A stretch of 64,000 bases of DNA from Ligula intestinalis (GCA_036362985.1 JAYGXS010000009.1:24341128-24405127), one strand, 5' to 3'. Shown: positions 34,655 to 46,091, counted from the stretch's first letter. The notes: generated by a model not told the origin, from the letters alone. A program made the numbers and translations.

Positions 34655-35470
34655 TCACTGGAACAAATTTTTATTTGCCTAACTTTTCGGTTACTGGCTG
34701 GAATACTTCATCAGCGGAAACTGCAGGAGACATGCACAGATCGGGGTTCCGCTTTTTTGGCGGTTTTCTCTGATGAAGGGTTCAGGAGGGAATCCAAACC
34801 GTGAGGCAAACAAACCGCGCGTTCCAGCGATCGCATCTTCTGAACCACTTCTTGGATCTCACCTGTTTACGTCTATCGGCAACCCTTGTACATTTCAGTG
34901 ATTATTTTATCAGACAGCACATCCAATTTACGAGCATCTTTTAACAGGCTGCGTGAAAGCCAAATGTTATGCGGACAAATGCCTCCAAGCTGTCTATGAT
35001 TAAAAGGTGATTGCCATTATTGGTATGGCCTGTTTGTTACTGTTAAGACGGGGGTCTCCATCGCCTGACGTACTCATTGTCACCTTCATTTCGAAAATGG
35101 TAGTCACGCTGTGCCCCACTTGAGTCTATCCACTCTAGCAATAGGCCCATTTTCCTATTGAACCTTATTTGATTGCCTTGCCTTGTTTGGTGAGCTTGCA
35201 CTGAAAAAGTTGTTTTCCTAACAGCATCGATGCCTGCCCGGTGCCTCGCAGCTTGCAGTTTTTTGACAAGCGTTTTTCTGCACGTGAGCCTTGTAAGCAG
35301 GAGCAAAATAGAAACCAGCTGACCAACTGGCGCAGATTGCGTTGCTGTTTCCATCGGGGTGCATGTACAGTAGGCGACTTTGTACACTGCACCGCGCCAC
35401 AACCAAGTGCTTTGCTGAAACGGCCGTCTTCAGTGCCAACCCCGGCCCCATTTTCTACACAACACAGCCA
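34655..35470 (-). mobile_element. Penelope-like element fragment F (degenerate GIY-YIG and 3' end)
   Basis: Minus strand. The terminal block at 34655-34720 reads GCTGATGAAGTATTCCAGCC, AACCGAAAAGTTAGGCAAAT, AAA and TTGTTCCAGTGATGG. Upstream, 35043-35402 encodes AHQTRQGNQIRFNRKMGLLL, resembling the second half of a PLE GIY-YIG domain (H...GH.I.F...). The stretch before it (GAVYKVAYCTC) resembles the VY.I.C.C start. It is strongly decayed. It begins just beyond the inferred 3' end of the insulin-like gene. Confidence 0.55.
34757..34835 (+). repeat. PLE 3'-terminal block in opposite orientation
   Basis: CTCTGATGAAGGGTTCAGGA, GGCAAACAAACCGCGCGTTC and CAGCGATCGC are the plus-strand version of the terminal block found on the minus strand only 40-100 bp to the left. 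Confidence 0.55.
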
Positions 35471-35492
35471 ACAGGTAGAGCTCAAAGTCATC

Positions 35493-35498
35493 TTTATT
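35493..35498 (-). terminator. Candidate poly(A) signal of the insulin-like gene
   Basis: AATAAA on the minus strand, 590 bp after the stop codon, followed 25-40 bp later by a G/T-rich stretch (TGTTGGCTGTGTTGTG), the usual layout of an animal cleavage site. It is the first AATAAA on this strand after the stop. The inferred 3' UTR (about 35475-36084) contains a CA-rich run near 35970. Confidence 0.55.
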
Positions 35499-36084
35499 CA
35501 TCAAAAGTCTCTTCTAATCGGGCGTTTGAGTAAGAAAACGAAGGAGAGCAAAGGTTGGCAGGGGAAAGGGGGGGGGGGGGAAGGAAGGAGCAACAAATCA
35601 ACGAAGACCAAAAAGGGAAGAGAGAGAGAGACAGATAGAGAGTGAGGTCAACTCGCCGAAGATTGTCAAGGTCACGGAGATAGTCAATAGTGCTATCAGA
35701 AAACAAAGTACAAAAATCGAAAGTTTCCCTACTTGCTCTCTGTCTGAAACCTACGCAGGTCAAGCACACAGGTGCATCTCATTGTAGTTCTGCAGTCCGA
35801 CCCGGAGGCCTTTTTGTCCCCAGGAATAAAAATCTGCTGCGATAAACAAAATAGTGCGCTTTTGGTTGATTGTAGGATTGGGGTCTTGCGGAGGGCCGAA
35901 AAGGCACGGCAGATGAGTTGAAGGGGGACTGAGAGTGAAATGAAGATGGAAGAAATGATGAAGGCGTGTGCGTGTGTGTGTATCATGAGGAAATGTAGTA
36001 GAACATAGGATAGTTAGTTGACCTTCGATCCTCTGCAGACTCCTGATTCGTAGGGGAGTGATGTGGGGGTGGAGTGAGTGCAGA

Positions 36085-36230
36085 TCAGCCCTTGGCACAG
36101 AACTTTTCGAGATAGCGTCGGGTGCAACCCCTGCAACAGCATTCCGTGATGACACTGCGTGGTTCATAAAGGAGGTAGAGCGCGCAGATATCGTCCGGAT
36201 TACTCGACTGGGAAGGCGCATGTTCAAAGC
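36085..36230 (-). CDS. Insulin-like gene exon 2 (C peptide end and A chain)
   Basis: Begins after the acceptor CCAAATTGTAG|GC, which restores codon 138 (G|GC, Gly). Two other AG sites nearby (near 36259 and 36211) are in the wrong phase. The A chain SVITECCCRGC... lies at 36088-36156, and the stop TGA at 36085-36087. Cleavage before the A chain would be at a single Arg (EPR|SVITECC), which puts the first Cys at position A6 exactly as in insulin. An RR pair inside the chain (TRRYLEKF) is unusual. Confidence 0.86.
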
Positions 36231-38734
36231 CTACAATTTGGACACGCAAATGGTCACTTCTAATTGGAAAATAATATCTGGATATGCATATATATGTGTT
36301 TTTTTTCCGTTGGAAAACAGGCAAAGCATCAAGCTTGTGGCTTAGGGCATTAGACTTTAACTAACAAGGTTGTGCATTCAAAACCTGAGAATGGCACCAC
36401 TTGAAGTAGGTTATGACTGGCTGTTGATGGCTTATGTGTCAGAAGTGGCCATTGTAGTCTCCTTTGAGTTTGCCTGCGTGGCTGATTGCCGAACTCAAAA
36501 GTGAGCTTGAAGGTCCGGCCGGACAAGTAAGTCCTTTAACCGATCGGTAAGTGCCGAGCTGCCGCTATATATGTGTACAGGGTGTCCCAAATAATGCATA
36601 CAGATTTTAAATAATTGTAAACTTGGAGTTTATTATATTTGTATTATTCCAAAATGTAAATATATTTGCAAGTATAATTTTATTGTTGATTTACTGTGTA
36701 TTCTCGTATTATACAGTGTTTTCATTGGATAATTTATATCCAAAGACTAGTCTATGCTCTAAATGAAGATGATCTAGACCGAAGAGTATGGTATTACGTG
36801 TGGCATATAAAACAACGTCTGGATCAAAATGGATGTCAGTTTGAGCACATGCACTGAAAAAGCAATCAAATAATTCTTGAAATATTTCTTAATTTTTTAA
36901 TAATTAAATATATAATAAACACCACGTTTACAAATATTTAAAATGTGTATACATTTTTTGGGACACCATGTATAAATATATAGGTGACAGCTAAGGCAGT
37001 CCTTCCAATTGGTAGTTGGTGGTTTGAGGTACAGTGTGGAAATATGTTCTTCTTAATTGCCCCGCGTACAGCCAACTTCGTCCGCTATGTGTTTTTCCTC
37101 CGATATTTTGTTTCGTATTGCAGAAACTAATGCTGCCGGCTGTTTGTCTGAGTCCCTTAGCAGGTGCACTTTTTATGCGATACACAAACGCAGAAGTGCA
37201 AGCCAGACTTTATAGGGGCCTTCAAAGGCAAGAACGAGACGTAAACAAGAGAAATACTTCAACCTTGCGCCTCGAGAGCTACATTTCTGACGTTCTGTGA
37301 ACTGAAACAGCCTCCCTTATCCGTCAGATGTTGACCGGATAGTGTTCACGATGAGATCAAAAATATGAATAGACACGAACATAAATCAAACCGATGAAAG
37401 GACGATTGCAAGGATCAGGTTATGTCTAATAAAATGTGACCCTAAATGCAAGCTTTTTTTCCTTTCACAAACATCTTGACCTTAACAAGCGGTGACAGCG
37501 GGCTGACTGCCCTCAAGCGAGAGCCCAAAGGTTGACCTACTTCGCCCAAGCATTAAACTTGGAAAGTCCCTTTCAGGAAATGCTCTACTTTTGGCAAATG
37601 GTTAAGCCAACGAGTGGGACTTTGGGATTACGCTTTCTGGCCCGTTGGCCGTCATCGGACAATCACTGAAAAGAACTGGGGCGTCTACTTTACATTTGTT
37701 TATGTACCTTTTCAGTTCCAAAGGGCAAATCTACACTCAACTGTCAATAGGAAACCAATTGACAAGGATGGGGAGTGTAAATGCTATCATCTTAACAAGG
37801 GTAAATGGGCAAATCACCTGTCCTGAATGCACTCTCAGCTAAACGTTTGCTATGAGTCAGACCTTGGGGCAAAAATTAAAATATAGGACAATCATTTGTG
37901 AGGTTGCAATCCTAGACCGGTGTTTAAGCTGTCATTACTTTTAAGAGACAGTGAAGTTACCAGAGGAGATGAGATAAGTCACAACTTGAGGCAACTGGAA
38001 AAATAAATCGGACTTCCTCCAAAAATAAGCATGTTAAAATAAGGTGATGGACATAAATGCACGGACAGTGGTTTCTGCATCACCTCCTAATTTTTACCGT
38101 AGTTACTCGACTTTGAATTCTCCTTTTTATCCCCAAATGTTAAGTTGTGAGTTATAAAAGTTTGATCTAATGGTGTTAAAGGTTTAATCAACAAATAGGC
38201 CATGTATTTTATTTTTCAAGTAGAAAAATCCCACACAAACTCCTAATATATCGCAGGTCTGTTTATTTAAAAAGTTCAGATCTGTGGTTATCAAGGTATG
38301 CCCACTCGTCTACTCAACTCACCCATGCGGAGACTCCGGCGAATGCGAGCTCCATGGTCGTAGGGCGAGTACGTGCCCCGCGAGCCACACTGTAATTTCA
38401 AGTTTGCGATCAACTGATAGCCGCACATTATCCGTCTGGGATCGAGAGCCAGTGCGTCGGAATTTTCCAGAGACTCAATCCGAGATGGTTTAACCAGCGG
38501 GTTACTGCCCAGGTGGTTTTGGAGTGAAAAGGTGGCCACATCATTGGCATCGCCGACAGCCAGGGGTGTGGCCTGCGCGCCGGCTACTAGGCAACCCAGC
38601 AGGAGTAGATGCAACGCAAGTGCGGAACGAATGACGGAAATGGCACGCGTACCACTGAGCGCAGGCCACGTTGATCTGACGCTGTCTCCTGCTAACATCC
38701 CGTGAAAAGTCATCTCTTCACGTTGTCTGTCCAT
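36085..38734 (-). CDS. Insulin-like peptide precursor, two coding exons (185 aa), joined 38734..38323 and 36230..36085
   Basis: Preproinsulin-type hormone precursor on the minus strand. Reading from the Met at 38734: signal peptide with core LALHLLLLGCLVAGAQA (cleavage near A55); pro-segment 56-101 ending in DPRR; B chain 102-133 with C-G at 104-105, C116-G, SRGTYSP and a furin-type RIRR end; C peptide 134-162; A chain 163-185 with C168, C169, C173 and C182, ending YLEKFCAKG. B-chain spacing C-x11-C-G-x-R-G and A-chain spacing CC-x3-C-x8-C equal those of insulins. The two exons join in frame over a phase-1 GT-AG intron in the C peptide, the position and phase typical of insulin genes. Secreted and expected to act on an insulin-type receptor. 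ILPs are known in parasitic flatworms from genome surveys. Oddities: two extra Cys (153, 170) and a long pro-segment. An upstream non-coding exon is possible. Confidence 0.88.
36332..36565 (+). repeat. SINE family 1 copy with second leader, inside the intron
   Basis: Head CAAGCTTGTGGCTTAGGGCA, body GGCACCACTTGAAGTAGGTT and tail GTCTCCTTTGAGTTTGCC, followed by a second leader (CCTTTAACCGATCGGTAAGT) as in the dimeric arrangement at 9925-10280. It is antisense to the host gene. Confidence 0.68.
36578..36970 (+). mobile_element. Internally deleted mariner-type element with TA target duplication
   Basis: Ends CAGGGTGTCCCAAATAATGC and its complement TTTTTTGGGACACCATG form terminal inverted repeats of about 35 bp (continuing through ATACA and TTTTAAA), flanked by TA on both sides (36576-36577, 36971-36972). 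At 36765-36857 thirty codons and a stop remain, ending NGCQFEHMH, which resembles the 'NGGHFEHLL' C-terminus of mariner-family transposases next to the 3' end. The catalytic region is gone, so it is non-autonomous. It lies in the intron of the insulin-like gene, antisense to it. Confidence 0.85.
38323..38734 (-). CDS. Insulin-like gene exon 1 (signal peptide, pro-segment, B chain)
   Basis: Encodes residues 1-137 plus the first base of codon 138. The B chain occupies 38336-38431. The splice donor is ATGG|GTGAGTT with the intron starting at 38322, a near-consensus donor. Reading through would add only ten residues before a stop, which supports splicing. Start choice: the Met at 38734 is the first in frame after the TATA box. 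Internal Mets at residues 8 and 13 would shorten an unusually long N-region of the signal peptide and are alternatives. Confidence 0.87.
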
Positions 38735-38820
38735 GATATTTTGACGTATCGGGGGTCTCCTTGGCTGATTCCTGCTTGTCCGTCAACGAGGTTAACCCCA
38801 TCGCGTCAACTTGCATTCAA

Positions 38821-38827
38821 TTTTATA
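38821..38827 (-). promoter_or_regulatory. Candidate TATA box of the insulin-like gene
   Basis: TATAAAA on the minus strand, 87 bp before the start codon. This would place transcription start near 38795 and give a 5' UTR of about 60 nt. No initiator was confirmed. Confidence 0.55.
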
Positions 38828-38970
38828 CACAAGCGGTTTTAAGTGCGCCCAAAGCCAAGGTTAGGACTGGCATCCCAGCAGACCAATCACAGCTGGCCCT
38901 CAAGGCTATTCGCAGGAAGCATTCGACGAGAAAGTTTGCTCCGCCTGGTGCTTACACACCCGAGCCGGCA

Positions 38971-39000
38971 GTGCGTGTGTGTGTGTGTGTGCGGGTGTGT
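38971..39000. repeat. (GT)n microsatellite upstream of the insulin-like gene
   Basis: GTGCGTGTGTGTGTGTGTGT followed by GCGGGTGTGT, about 150 bp upstream of the TATA box. (GT)n runs can form Z-DNA; a regulatory role is only a possibility. Confidence 0.85.
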
Positions 39001-39029
39001 TAGCCGGTGTATGTCTATGCATTTTATTA

Positions 39030-40265
39030 CGGGGGAAGGGGGAAGGGGAGGGCTGCAGTGTGCGCCTTGTGCACATACCAATTAGCCTCATAATCTTCTC
39101 GCTTAATGGTCGTGCTCATTGTGCCGTTGCCTACACACAGCACTGCTAAAATGCCATTAACAGGAAGGTCCTCGCCGTCTGATTAACTGTAGCGTGTACT
39201 TTTCATTCGGGTCACAAAGAGACTACAATGCCATTCGTCATTGTTTTTGGAATAATTCGGTGCGAAGGAGAATGCTGACGCATCCGCTTATGTACCCTAT
39301 ACATTCAGGGAAATCGTTGCTTTTTCTGCACGAATTCCATTGGACAAACGAGTGCTCACTGTAGCGCTCCTGAAGGAGTGTTTACGGTGCCATATCAAAT
39401 ATCGAACGGAAGAGATACTCTGTAAGATCCAGAGCAAGTTCCGTATTCGAGTAGTAACTAAGGCACTTATAGTAACAAAAACGAGAACACTTGAAAGAGC
39501 GGAACAAACAGGGGATGTGGTTGGTCGCCAAAACCCATAACGGCAATCTAGCGTACGCGGTGATGTCAATACATCTTGTTGGATCACATATAGCCAGCAC
39601 CTAGCTTGGGTTGGTTATCTAACAAAGAAGAAGATTCTCTATCTTATGAAAGGTTGCTTAAAAGTTTACAAGGTTTAGTTTTGAAAAACTTGGATGAAAC
39701 TTGAACGCCTGCTGGTTTTCATAATTGTTCAGAAATTTATAAGAGCATAGAAAACCGAAAGATACCCTTTACCATACGCAAAATTAAAGAAGGCTTTATT
39801 TTTTACCCAAACGAGTACAAAGAGAAACATTTTTGTGCGGCTTTTCTATAAAGTAGATTTAAATATATATAAGAACATTGTAACTTGATGATAAAAATGC
39901 GCTCTTCTTCAGTAGCCATTTTTAAGAGAGTATACTTGTAGCAAATCCTCATAAAGAAGTTCATTTTAAAGCTTGCATCCTGACGTCACTGACATATCCT
40001 GAGGTTAAGTTGCTGGATAATCAGTATTACAACGCTACTTTTGTAGTTTGTTCCAATCAAAACGCCGAATTTTGGTTAAATTATCATGAAGTGAGGAACC
40101 TACTGTAGTTTACTACGCGTAGTTAAAATGCAAATTGTATGAATCTTATGACTTCATAGCCAGTTCCTACCGAATAATGATTAATAAAAAAATATTGAAA
40201 ATGAGTGGAGCACTAAACATGGGTAGAACTGAAAGCAGGAAATGAGGCTCCAAATTTTTATTTAA
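39030..40265. other. 1.2-kb stretch with no recognised gene
   Basis: Includes the partner of the minor direct repeat (39970-40060). Short frames at 39297-39600 have no recognised product. AT-rich after 39600. Confidence 0.4.
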
Positions 40266-40269
40266 TAAT

Positions 40270-40475
40270 TTATATTTTAAGGTCGGAGTTGCATTAGCCA
40301 GTCCTGTCCAACCAAAAGCTGTGCGCCAACTAAGGCTTGAATTCGTGACCTGTTGATCTGAAGTCTAACCCTCTGACCACTGAGCCTCTGGCCCGTTTTC
40401 CTATTGGTTTAAATCGGGAGGAGTTGCCACCCGTTGATGACCATTCACCGACCGCTAACGGAGCTCTCACGTATT
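40270..40475 (-). repeat. SINE family 1 copy
   Basis: The complement has a head near CAGAGGCTCAGTGGTCAGAG and a leader with ATCAACGGGTGGCAACTCCT. It is followed immediately by a plus-strand leader at 40480. Confidence 0.65.
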
Positions 40476-40479
40476 ACTC

Positions 40480-40590
40480 TGCCGTTAGCAATCTGTGAAC
40501 GTTCATCAACGAGTGTCAATATCTTCCGATCTGAATTGGTATGACAAAGAGCCCGTGGGTCAGAGGTTACGCACACCTTTTAGAGCAGAA
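40480..40590 (+). repeat. SINE family 1 leader and head fragment
   Basis: CTCTGCCGTTAGCAATC, ATCAACGAGTGTCAATATCT, TCCGATCTG, then GAGCCCGTGGGTCAGAGG. It is head to head with the minus-strand copy on its left. Confidence 0.65.
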
Positions 40591-40599
40591 AGCACAGTT

Positions 40600-43500
40600 T
40601 GTGCATGTAGGAGTACTAGAATGTATTAAGTAGATATGACGATTGGATATGCAAAATAAATGAAATTACTCAAAACCTTAATGCTGTCTGGCTACTACAA
40701 AAATGCGCAGCTCCCTGATGTGGCACGCTAGGGTCTTATATAGCTGGAATGCTGGTCTTTCTTACCAAAATTGAGTAACAGTAAAAATGCTAGTATTAGT
40801 CGTGAGTAACTGCTTCTGACTATTTTATCTTTACCTGCTACTATATTGGATCTAATAAGTAATACGCAATGAACTATTTTACAAATTTATTTTGAACTTT
40901 ATTTGGAGTTCTATTTGAAAAAAGCGATCTAGGCAATCAATCAAGTTGTGTATGATTTCGAAAACACAGAGAAATATACATGCAGGCTTAGAAATCACGT
41001 ATAGTCCTTCTTCTACGATAATGTACGCATATTCCTTTACGAAAAACCAAATTATCTCGAGAATTGGTAAAAGTTGTTTTCTGGAATCTCTGCTACCGAA
41101 ATATTATCTAATAGTTTAATGGTAGGCTTAATTTTCATTGGTTTACTGTTCCGCTTAAAATGCAGTTATGGAATCTGATTATAACCATCGGATATAGATA
41201 TTACTCGTCACGGACGCCATGGCTGCCGTCAACATTCACAGAAGCATCATGCCCCTATCATTCCCATACTTCCCCACGAGCGACAGTTTTTCTCCTAAAA
41301 ACCAAAAATGACATTCCATTTTAAATTATGAGCCAGCCTTGGGAGTTATTTCACTGCCTGCTCTTCTTCCTCAGTTACACTGCTGGCTCATGTAAACTGA
41401 GTGTGAGTTTATTACTTGAAACAAGCGAGTAGTCGTCTGAAATTGTGTCAACAACTTCTTTGGAATGTTCGGCTATGCTGATGCATTTCTTAAATCCGAT
41501 GTACCAAGAGAAAGTTCAAAGGCGTTTGCCTATATTTCCTTTAATAAATTTGACTTGACTTGACTTGACATTACAGTAGACGGGCTATGTAATGCAGTGT
41601 TGACCAGAAGTATAAAATATGTCTTCCTTCCTCTAATATTGCTTAAATAGAGCTTAAGTTGTTATTATCTTGTACCATTATACTGAAATATATCAGTTAC
41701 GCCATGATGCCAGCTTTCGAACTGTGTTCTTTTCGGTCGACCTTTAAGAGACTCCGTTCTTAAGAAAATGACAGCTACTGTCTCGGCTGTTGTGAGCATC
41801 GGTTGACGTAGATCCTATCCCATTTTTCTCCTCCTTCATGCGATTGCTTTCACATGCCGATTTCGCCATGCGGGCAGCGTGAATACGATGAGTGGTAGTC
41901 ATATGACACGTAGTAACCCTGTCGAACTCTCACGTCTTAGTTATCAATGTAGTTTTACAGGCCCGCCATTGAATTGCCGCAAACATATGCTTACAAAATA
42001 GACATTTCAAGATAGCAATTAGTTGGTCCTCACAAAACGGCAACATCTAGCTTTTAAGGTATAAACGCCTAGTGAGTGCCGATTCCCACTTCTATTTGGC
42101 GAATGACAGTGCCACACAGACGGCGCTATGTTTAATTTTTTATAATTTTTTCGGACGTAAGCATGACAAAAGCAGAAACTCCACTAAGTAGCTTCTGCTA
42201 GAATGCCCAAAAAATAGTTTGATATCAGCAGGAAATCTAAACTAGATTAACGCGAACTCAAATCCAGAGAATATGCAAGTGAATGCAAGGCAGAATCTTA
42301 AGGTCGTTTTCTCGTGTGGACGATTTACGGTTTGGCCGTATTGCAGCCCTTTGCTCATTTCCTGAGCACCAAAGCAGGCCAGCAATAAAAATGGTTATCC
42401 TTATGAATGAGTGCTTTGTTGTCCTAACAGAATCCCCTGATTATAGACGCCTGGTTTAAGTAAGTTCAAACCTGATAGACGAATAATCAGTGGTAGAAGG
42501 CGGTCCCTATGACGTAGATGATTCTGATGGGCCTTCTGGCTCGCAGCCTCATGGAAGTTTGCAAGGATAAACCAGCATTCATCAGAGTATGCGCAGTACA
42601 ACATAGAACAAAATTGCCTAAATGAGGAATTTCGAAGATCAAAATATGATCGATCAAATGCGTAGTAAAGGAAAACGTGGACCAAATGTAACGCTTCTGG
42701 ATATAAAGTCAAGCCAATTTTATTGAGGGAAATAAAGGAAAGTGCCTTTGAACTCCCTATTGGTAAAAAGTAGTGAAGAAAGGCATCGGTACAGCAGAAC
42801 ATTTAAAATTAAGTCGTTTACATAATTGCAGGTGGCTACTTACTTGGTCCAAATAATTTAATCACTAGAACTGATGTCAGGTAACAAGAGCCAGCGAATG
42901 TAACTCAGCAAAGACAGCAATGACAAATCGCCTAAGGCATGGCTCGGAATTCAAAAGATGAAATGCCATTTGTGAGATGTATAGGACAAGAACTGTTGCT
43001 CTCGGAAGGAAAGTTTGTGCTAGGTAAGACCGGCATGCTGCTGAGAATGCTTGTGGTAAGCCAGGGGAGCCAATCACGTTTAATATTTTTGTACGAAGGG
43101 CCACACGAGGAGGAGAACGCACAGTCACGAGAACATCCCGAAGAATCGCAGCTGTGACCATAATACACCCTTGCTGTCTGTGCCGCGTCTGCCGATAAGG
43201 TAACAAAAATAGGGGAGTACGCCCCAGTCGTCAACAGTTGCTTTCAAGTCAGTATGAGGAAGAAATTTTCAATGCCACAGAGTCTAGGGCCACAGCTGCG
43301 GTAGAGAGGACTGCAAAGGTGATCCAAGGAGTCTACTACGCTTTTAAACGTTGCGTTTCAAAACTTGATGTTTATACATTTTTTTACTGAAAAAGAACAC
43401 CCATATATTCCAGGAAAGTGTTTAGTTAACCTTAACAGATATCAAAACGCATCGTTTAGCCTTTTTTAAGAAGCAGGTAAGTGCAAGCATGAGAAAGCGC

Positions 43501-46090
43501 ACTGTTTTCGGGAAAGGAGGAATAGATCAAATTTAAAAAATGCTGTTCAGCAAATCGGCTACGTTTCAGACCATATAGTTTATTATTAAACTTGTGCAGC
43601 TATGATTTGTTTTGTGAGACTGAAAATTATTGATGGAAGCAAGCAGCTATATAAACACCTACGGCATGCCATCTGCGAATGATGACCACACATTTTATAG
43701 GAAAAAATACGGAAAATTGAAACAAAACGGGCAGAAAATTATCAGTTCCCAAAAAATCTTAACATGCATTTTGCCACTCGTTTGGACTCATCAAATCTTA
43801 AAATTTGGTTTAAGATTAAACAGATATGCAGAAAGCTGGTCCAGTATACCAAGAAAATGACATTATTTTATCTTAAGCTGAATGTTTAATCTTAATTTTC
43901 GGGGAAGTAAAAATACCGTAAAAACGTTTTTACTTTTATCTCAACTATACCTTCGAAACAGGATAAGCACATAGATATCCCACATCGAAATATCTAATAC
44001 AAGCGCCTTCCACAAGAGCTTACTTATTGTAGGATATTATTAATTAATCAGAGAAACAGAACTTTATGACCTTTTTTGCGGGCTTTTATTTTTCTCGGCA
44101 ATTAGTTCGCCCATTTGGGTGGATTTGAAACATTGACCAAAAAAGACAGCTGCATAAGGAAGAGTGTTCAAAAACTCACTGTTTAAGTAAAGACTTCTAT
44201 CAAATATGCTACAAAAAAGTTTTGCAAGCATGTAGAAAAAAAAACTTGCTTATGGACCATTGACTAAAAACGCTGAAAACTGTAACCTGTTCACCAGCAT
44301 TTCAGTAACAATCCCAATTCTTCAGAAATCATTAAATAGGAATGCGTAGGCAGTAAAATTATCTCAATTTTTACGACATAATACGTTTCCTAGTGCGTGA
44401 CAATTAAATTTACATTTATAAGTCACTGGGAGGCATCTCCATGTACGAGCTGAGTAACTCATGTGACGTCACGAACGGCGTTATCAAGCGCTAATTTCGT
44501 TGCTTTACTCCAACGTATCTTAACCGATTCACAAAGCAAAGAAAATATAGACAATTCTCAGGAAACCCAGGTAGATTACATATTTGAACTTCCGGCTGTT
44601 TCTACCAACCTTGTCTTACATTGCGGAAAGCATGAAAGGATATTCATCCGGAAAATTCACAAAATGGTACGTTTTAAACCTAATTCTACTTTTTATTATT
44701 TATTTAGTTAGTTGTTTGCATGAAAAGGCTTTCTCTGTATTTTTCAACGCAGTTTTGTATGCAACAGCCATGTTGATTTTTTCCAGTTTTTTTCGGTTTT
44801 CTAAAAAACATCATAGTTTGTAGACAACATAACAGTACTTTATAGATCACAGGATGTCTGTTTTTGAATAAGAATGGTTAGTTAACTATTGTAACTATTT
44901 AGGAGACGCAGCCAATGCAGATTTTGCGTACCAGAGAGTATCCATTAAAAATCCTTGGATTTTATTCGATAGGCAGTTGAGTGCAACTCTACTGTTTGAA
45001 GCCGTAGTAAATGAGCATGATAAAAGATTATTTCTAATGCAAGTTAAAATTTTAAAAATTTAAAAGAAGTGAGAAATTAAATTTGTCTTTCATTAATCCC
45101 TCTTTGTTCAATAAATTTTTTTAGCAGCTTTGAGTTACATCGAGGGTGGCGGATTGATCAATAAAAGCCACCCGGTAGTGTTTATTCGTTAAATTAGACC
45201 ATGACTCTCTAAATATCTCAGAGAGAACATCCACCTACGACCTGCGAGAAAATAAAGCAGCTTTTTTGTCGACCACATGAGACTCGGGTATTCGTCTCCA
45301 TCGTCTGGCAAAAGATACATAAAAAGTAAAAAACGGAGAGTTGGGAAATAAAGCAAAACATCTGAAGGCAATCAACAAGGACGCACTATTTGTTCTTTTA
45401 TACTTTAAGAAAAAGTAAGAAAACCGAAGTAGGTATTTGGAATACTTTTTGCTTAGGTTTTGCTAGCCTGCTTTCTGCATGTCATATAAAAGTATATACG
45501 GAATATAAAATCGATAGAAAAATAAATAAGCTCTCATCGAAGAAGATGCAACGCGTTGGGTTTCTGCTCCGCAGTTTAGAAAAAAAATAAAATGAGATGC
45601 TTAAAAATTAAAAAAACTTGAGAGTTAGCTAAAACCGGACCATCGAAAGTCGATCAAAAAGGACGCAATATTCGCCTTTAAATATTTTTATGAATAAGTC
45701 AAAATTGTGAGATCGAGTTGTTTCGAGTAGCAGTGGCGCAGAGTTTGCAAGCTTATCTTTATCTTTTTACCTTTATTGAAGAAACCTCCTATTAAACCAA
45801 TATTGAACAGCGAACAATTTTCGCTTGTATATAAATGCGAGAAAAGTCTAGAGGAAATCGGTGTATCTTTACTTTTTATATTTTTAAGAATTAAAGCCAA
45901 GCATAAACAGCTGAAAGTTTAAAATTTCTTGGAGGTGCCTTCAAAGGAATGCAGACGGTAAAAAAAGTTTATTTTTGATGTAATAGTTCCCTTTACCTCT
46001 TTTCATGCAGGTTACACATGTTAAAAAATTTGAAGCTGTCAAGTTGATATCAGATTTGAATTATACATTTCATTCATTTGTGAAGAGCTA
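40600..46090. other. 5.5-kb AT-rich region with no recognised gene
   Basis: Long AT-rich tract broken by a few moderate frames: 42401-42802 (133 codons, minus), 42877-43206 (109, minus), 42939-43157 (72, plus). None has a motif I recognise. A block near 41775-41815 (CTCGGCTGTTGTGAGCATCG) is a trace of repeat D. The large lack of features is itself typical of decayed repeat DNA. Confidence 0.45.
41551..41570. repeat. (TTGAC)n short tandem run
   Basis: AATAAATT followed by four TGACT units. In several invertebrates such runs mark the 3' end of LINE copies. No LINE coding sequence was found next to it. Confidence 0.6.
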
Positions 46091-46091
46091 A

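Larger units (their letters stand above)
36231..38322 (-). other. Phase-1 intron of the insulin-like gene (2,092 bp)
   Basis: GT...AG intron. It holds a SINE (36332-36565) and a deleted mariner element (36578-36970) close to its 3' end. The remaining part (36980-38316) has short open frames without recognised products. Confidence 0.82.

Noticed and set aside
38761..39085. Plus-strand frames upstream of the insulin-like gene
   Set aside because: They overlap the TATA region and the (GT)n run and encode Cys-Val repeats from the microsatellite.
41551..41570. CRISPR-like or telomere-like short repeat
   Set aside because: Only four 5-bp units without spacers; best read as a LINE-type tail.
42401..42802. 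133-codon minus-strand frame as a gene
   Set aside because: No recognised motif and AT-rich surroundings; a chance frame or decayed element is equally likely.
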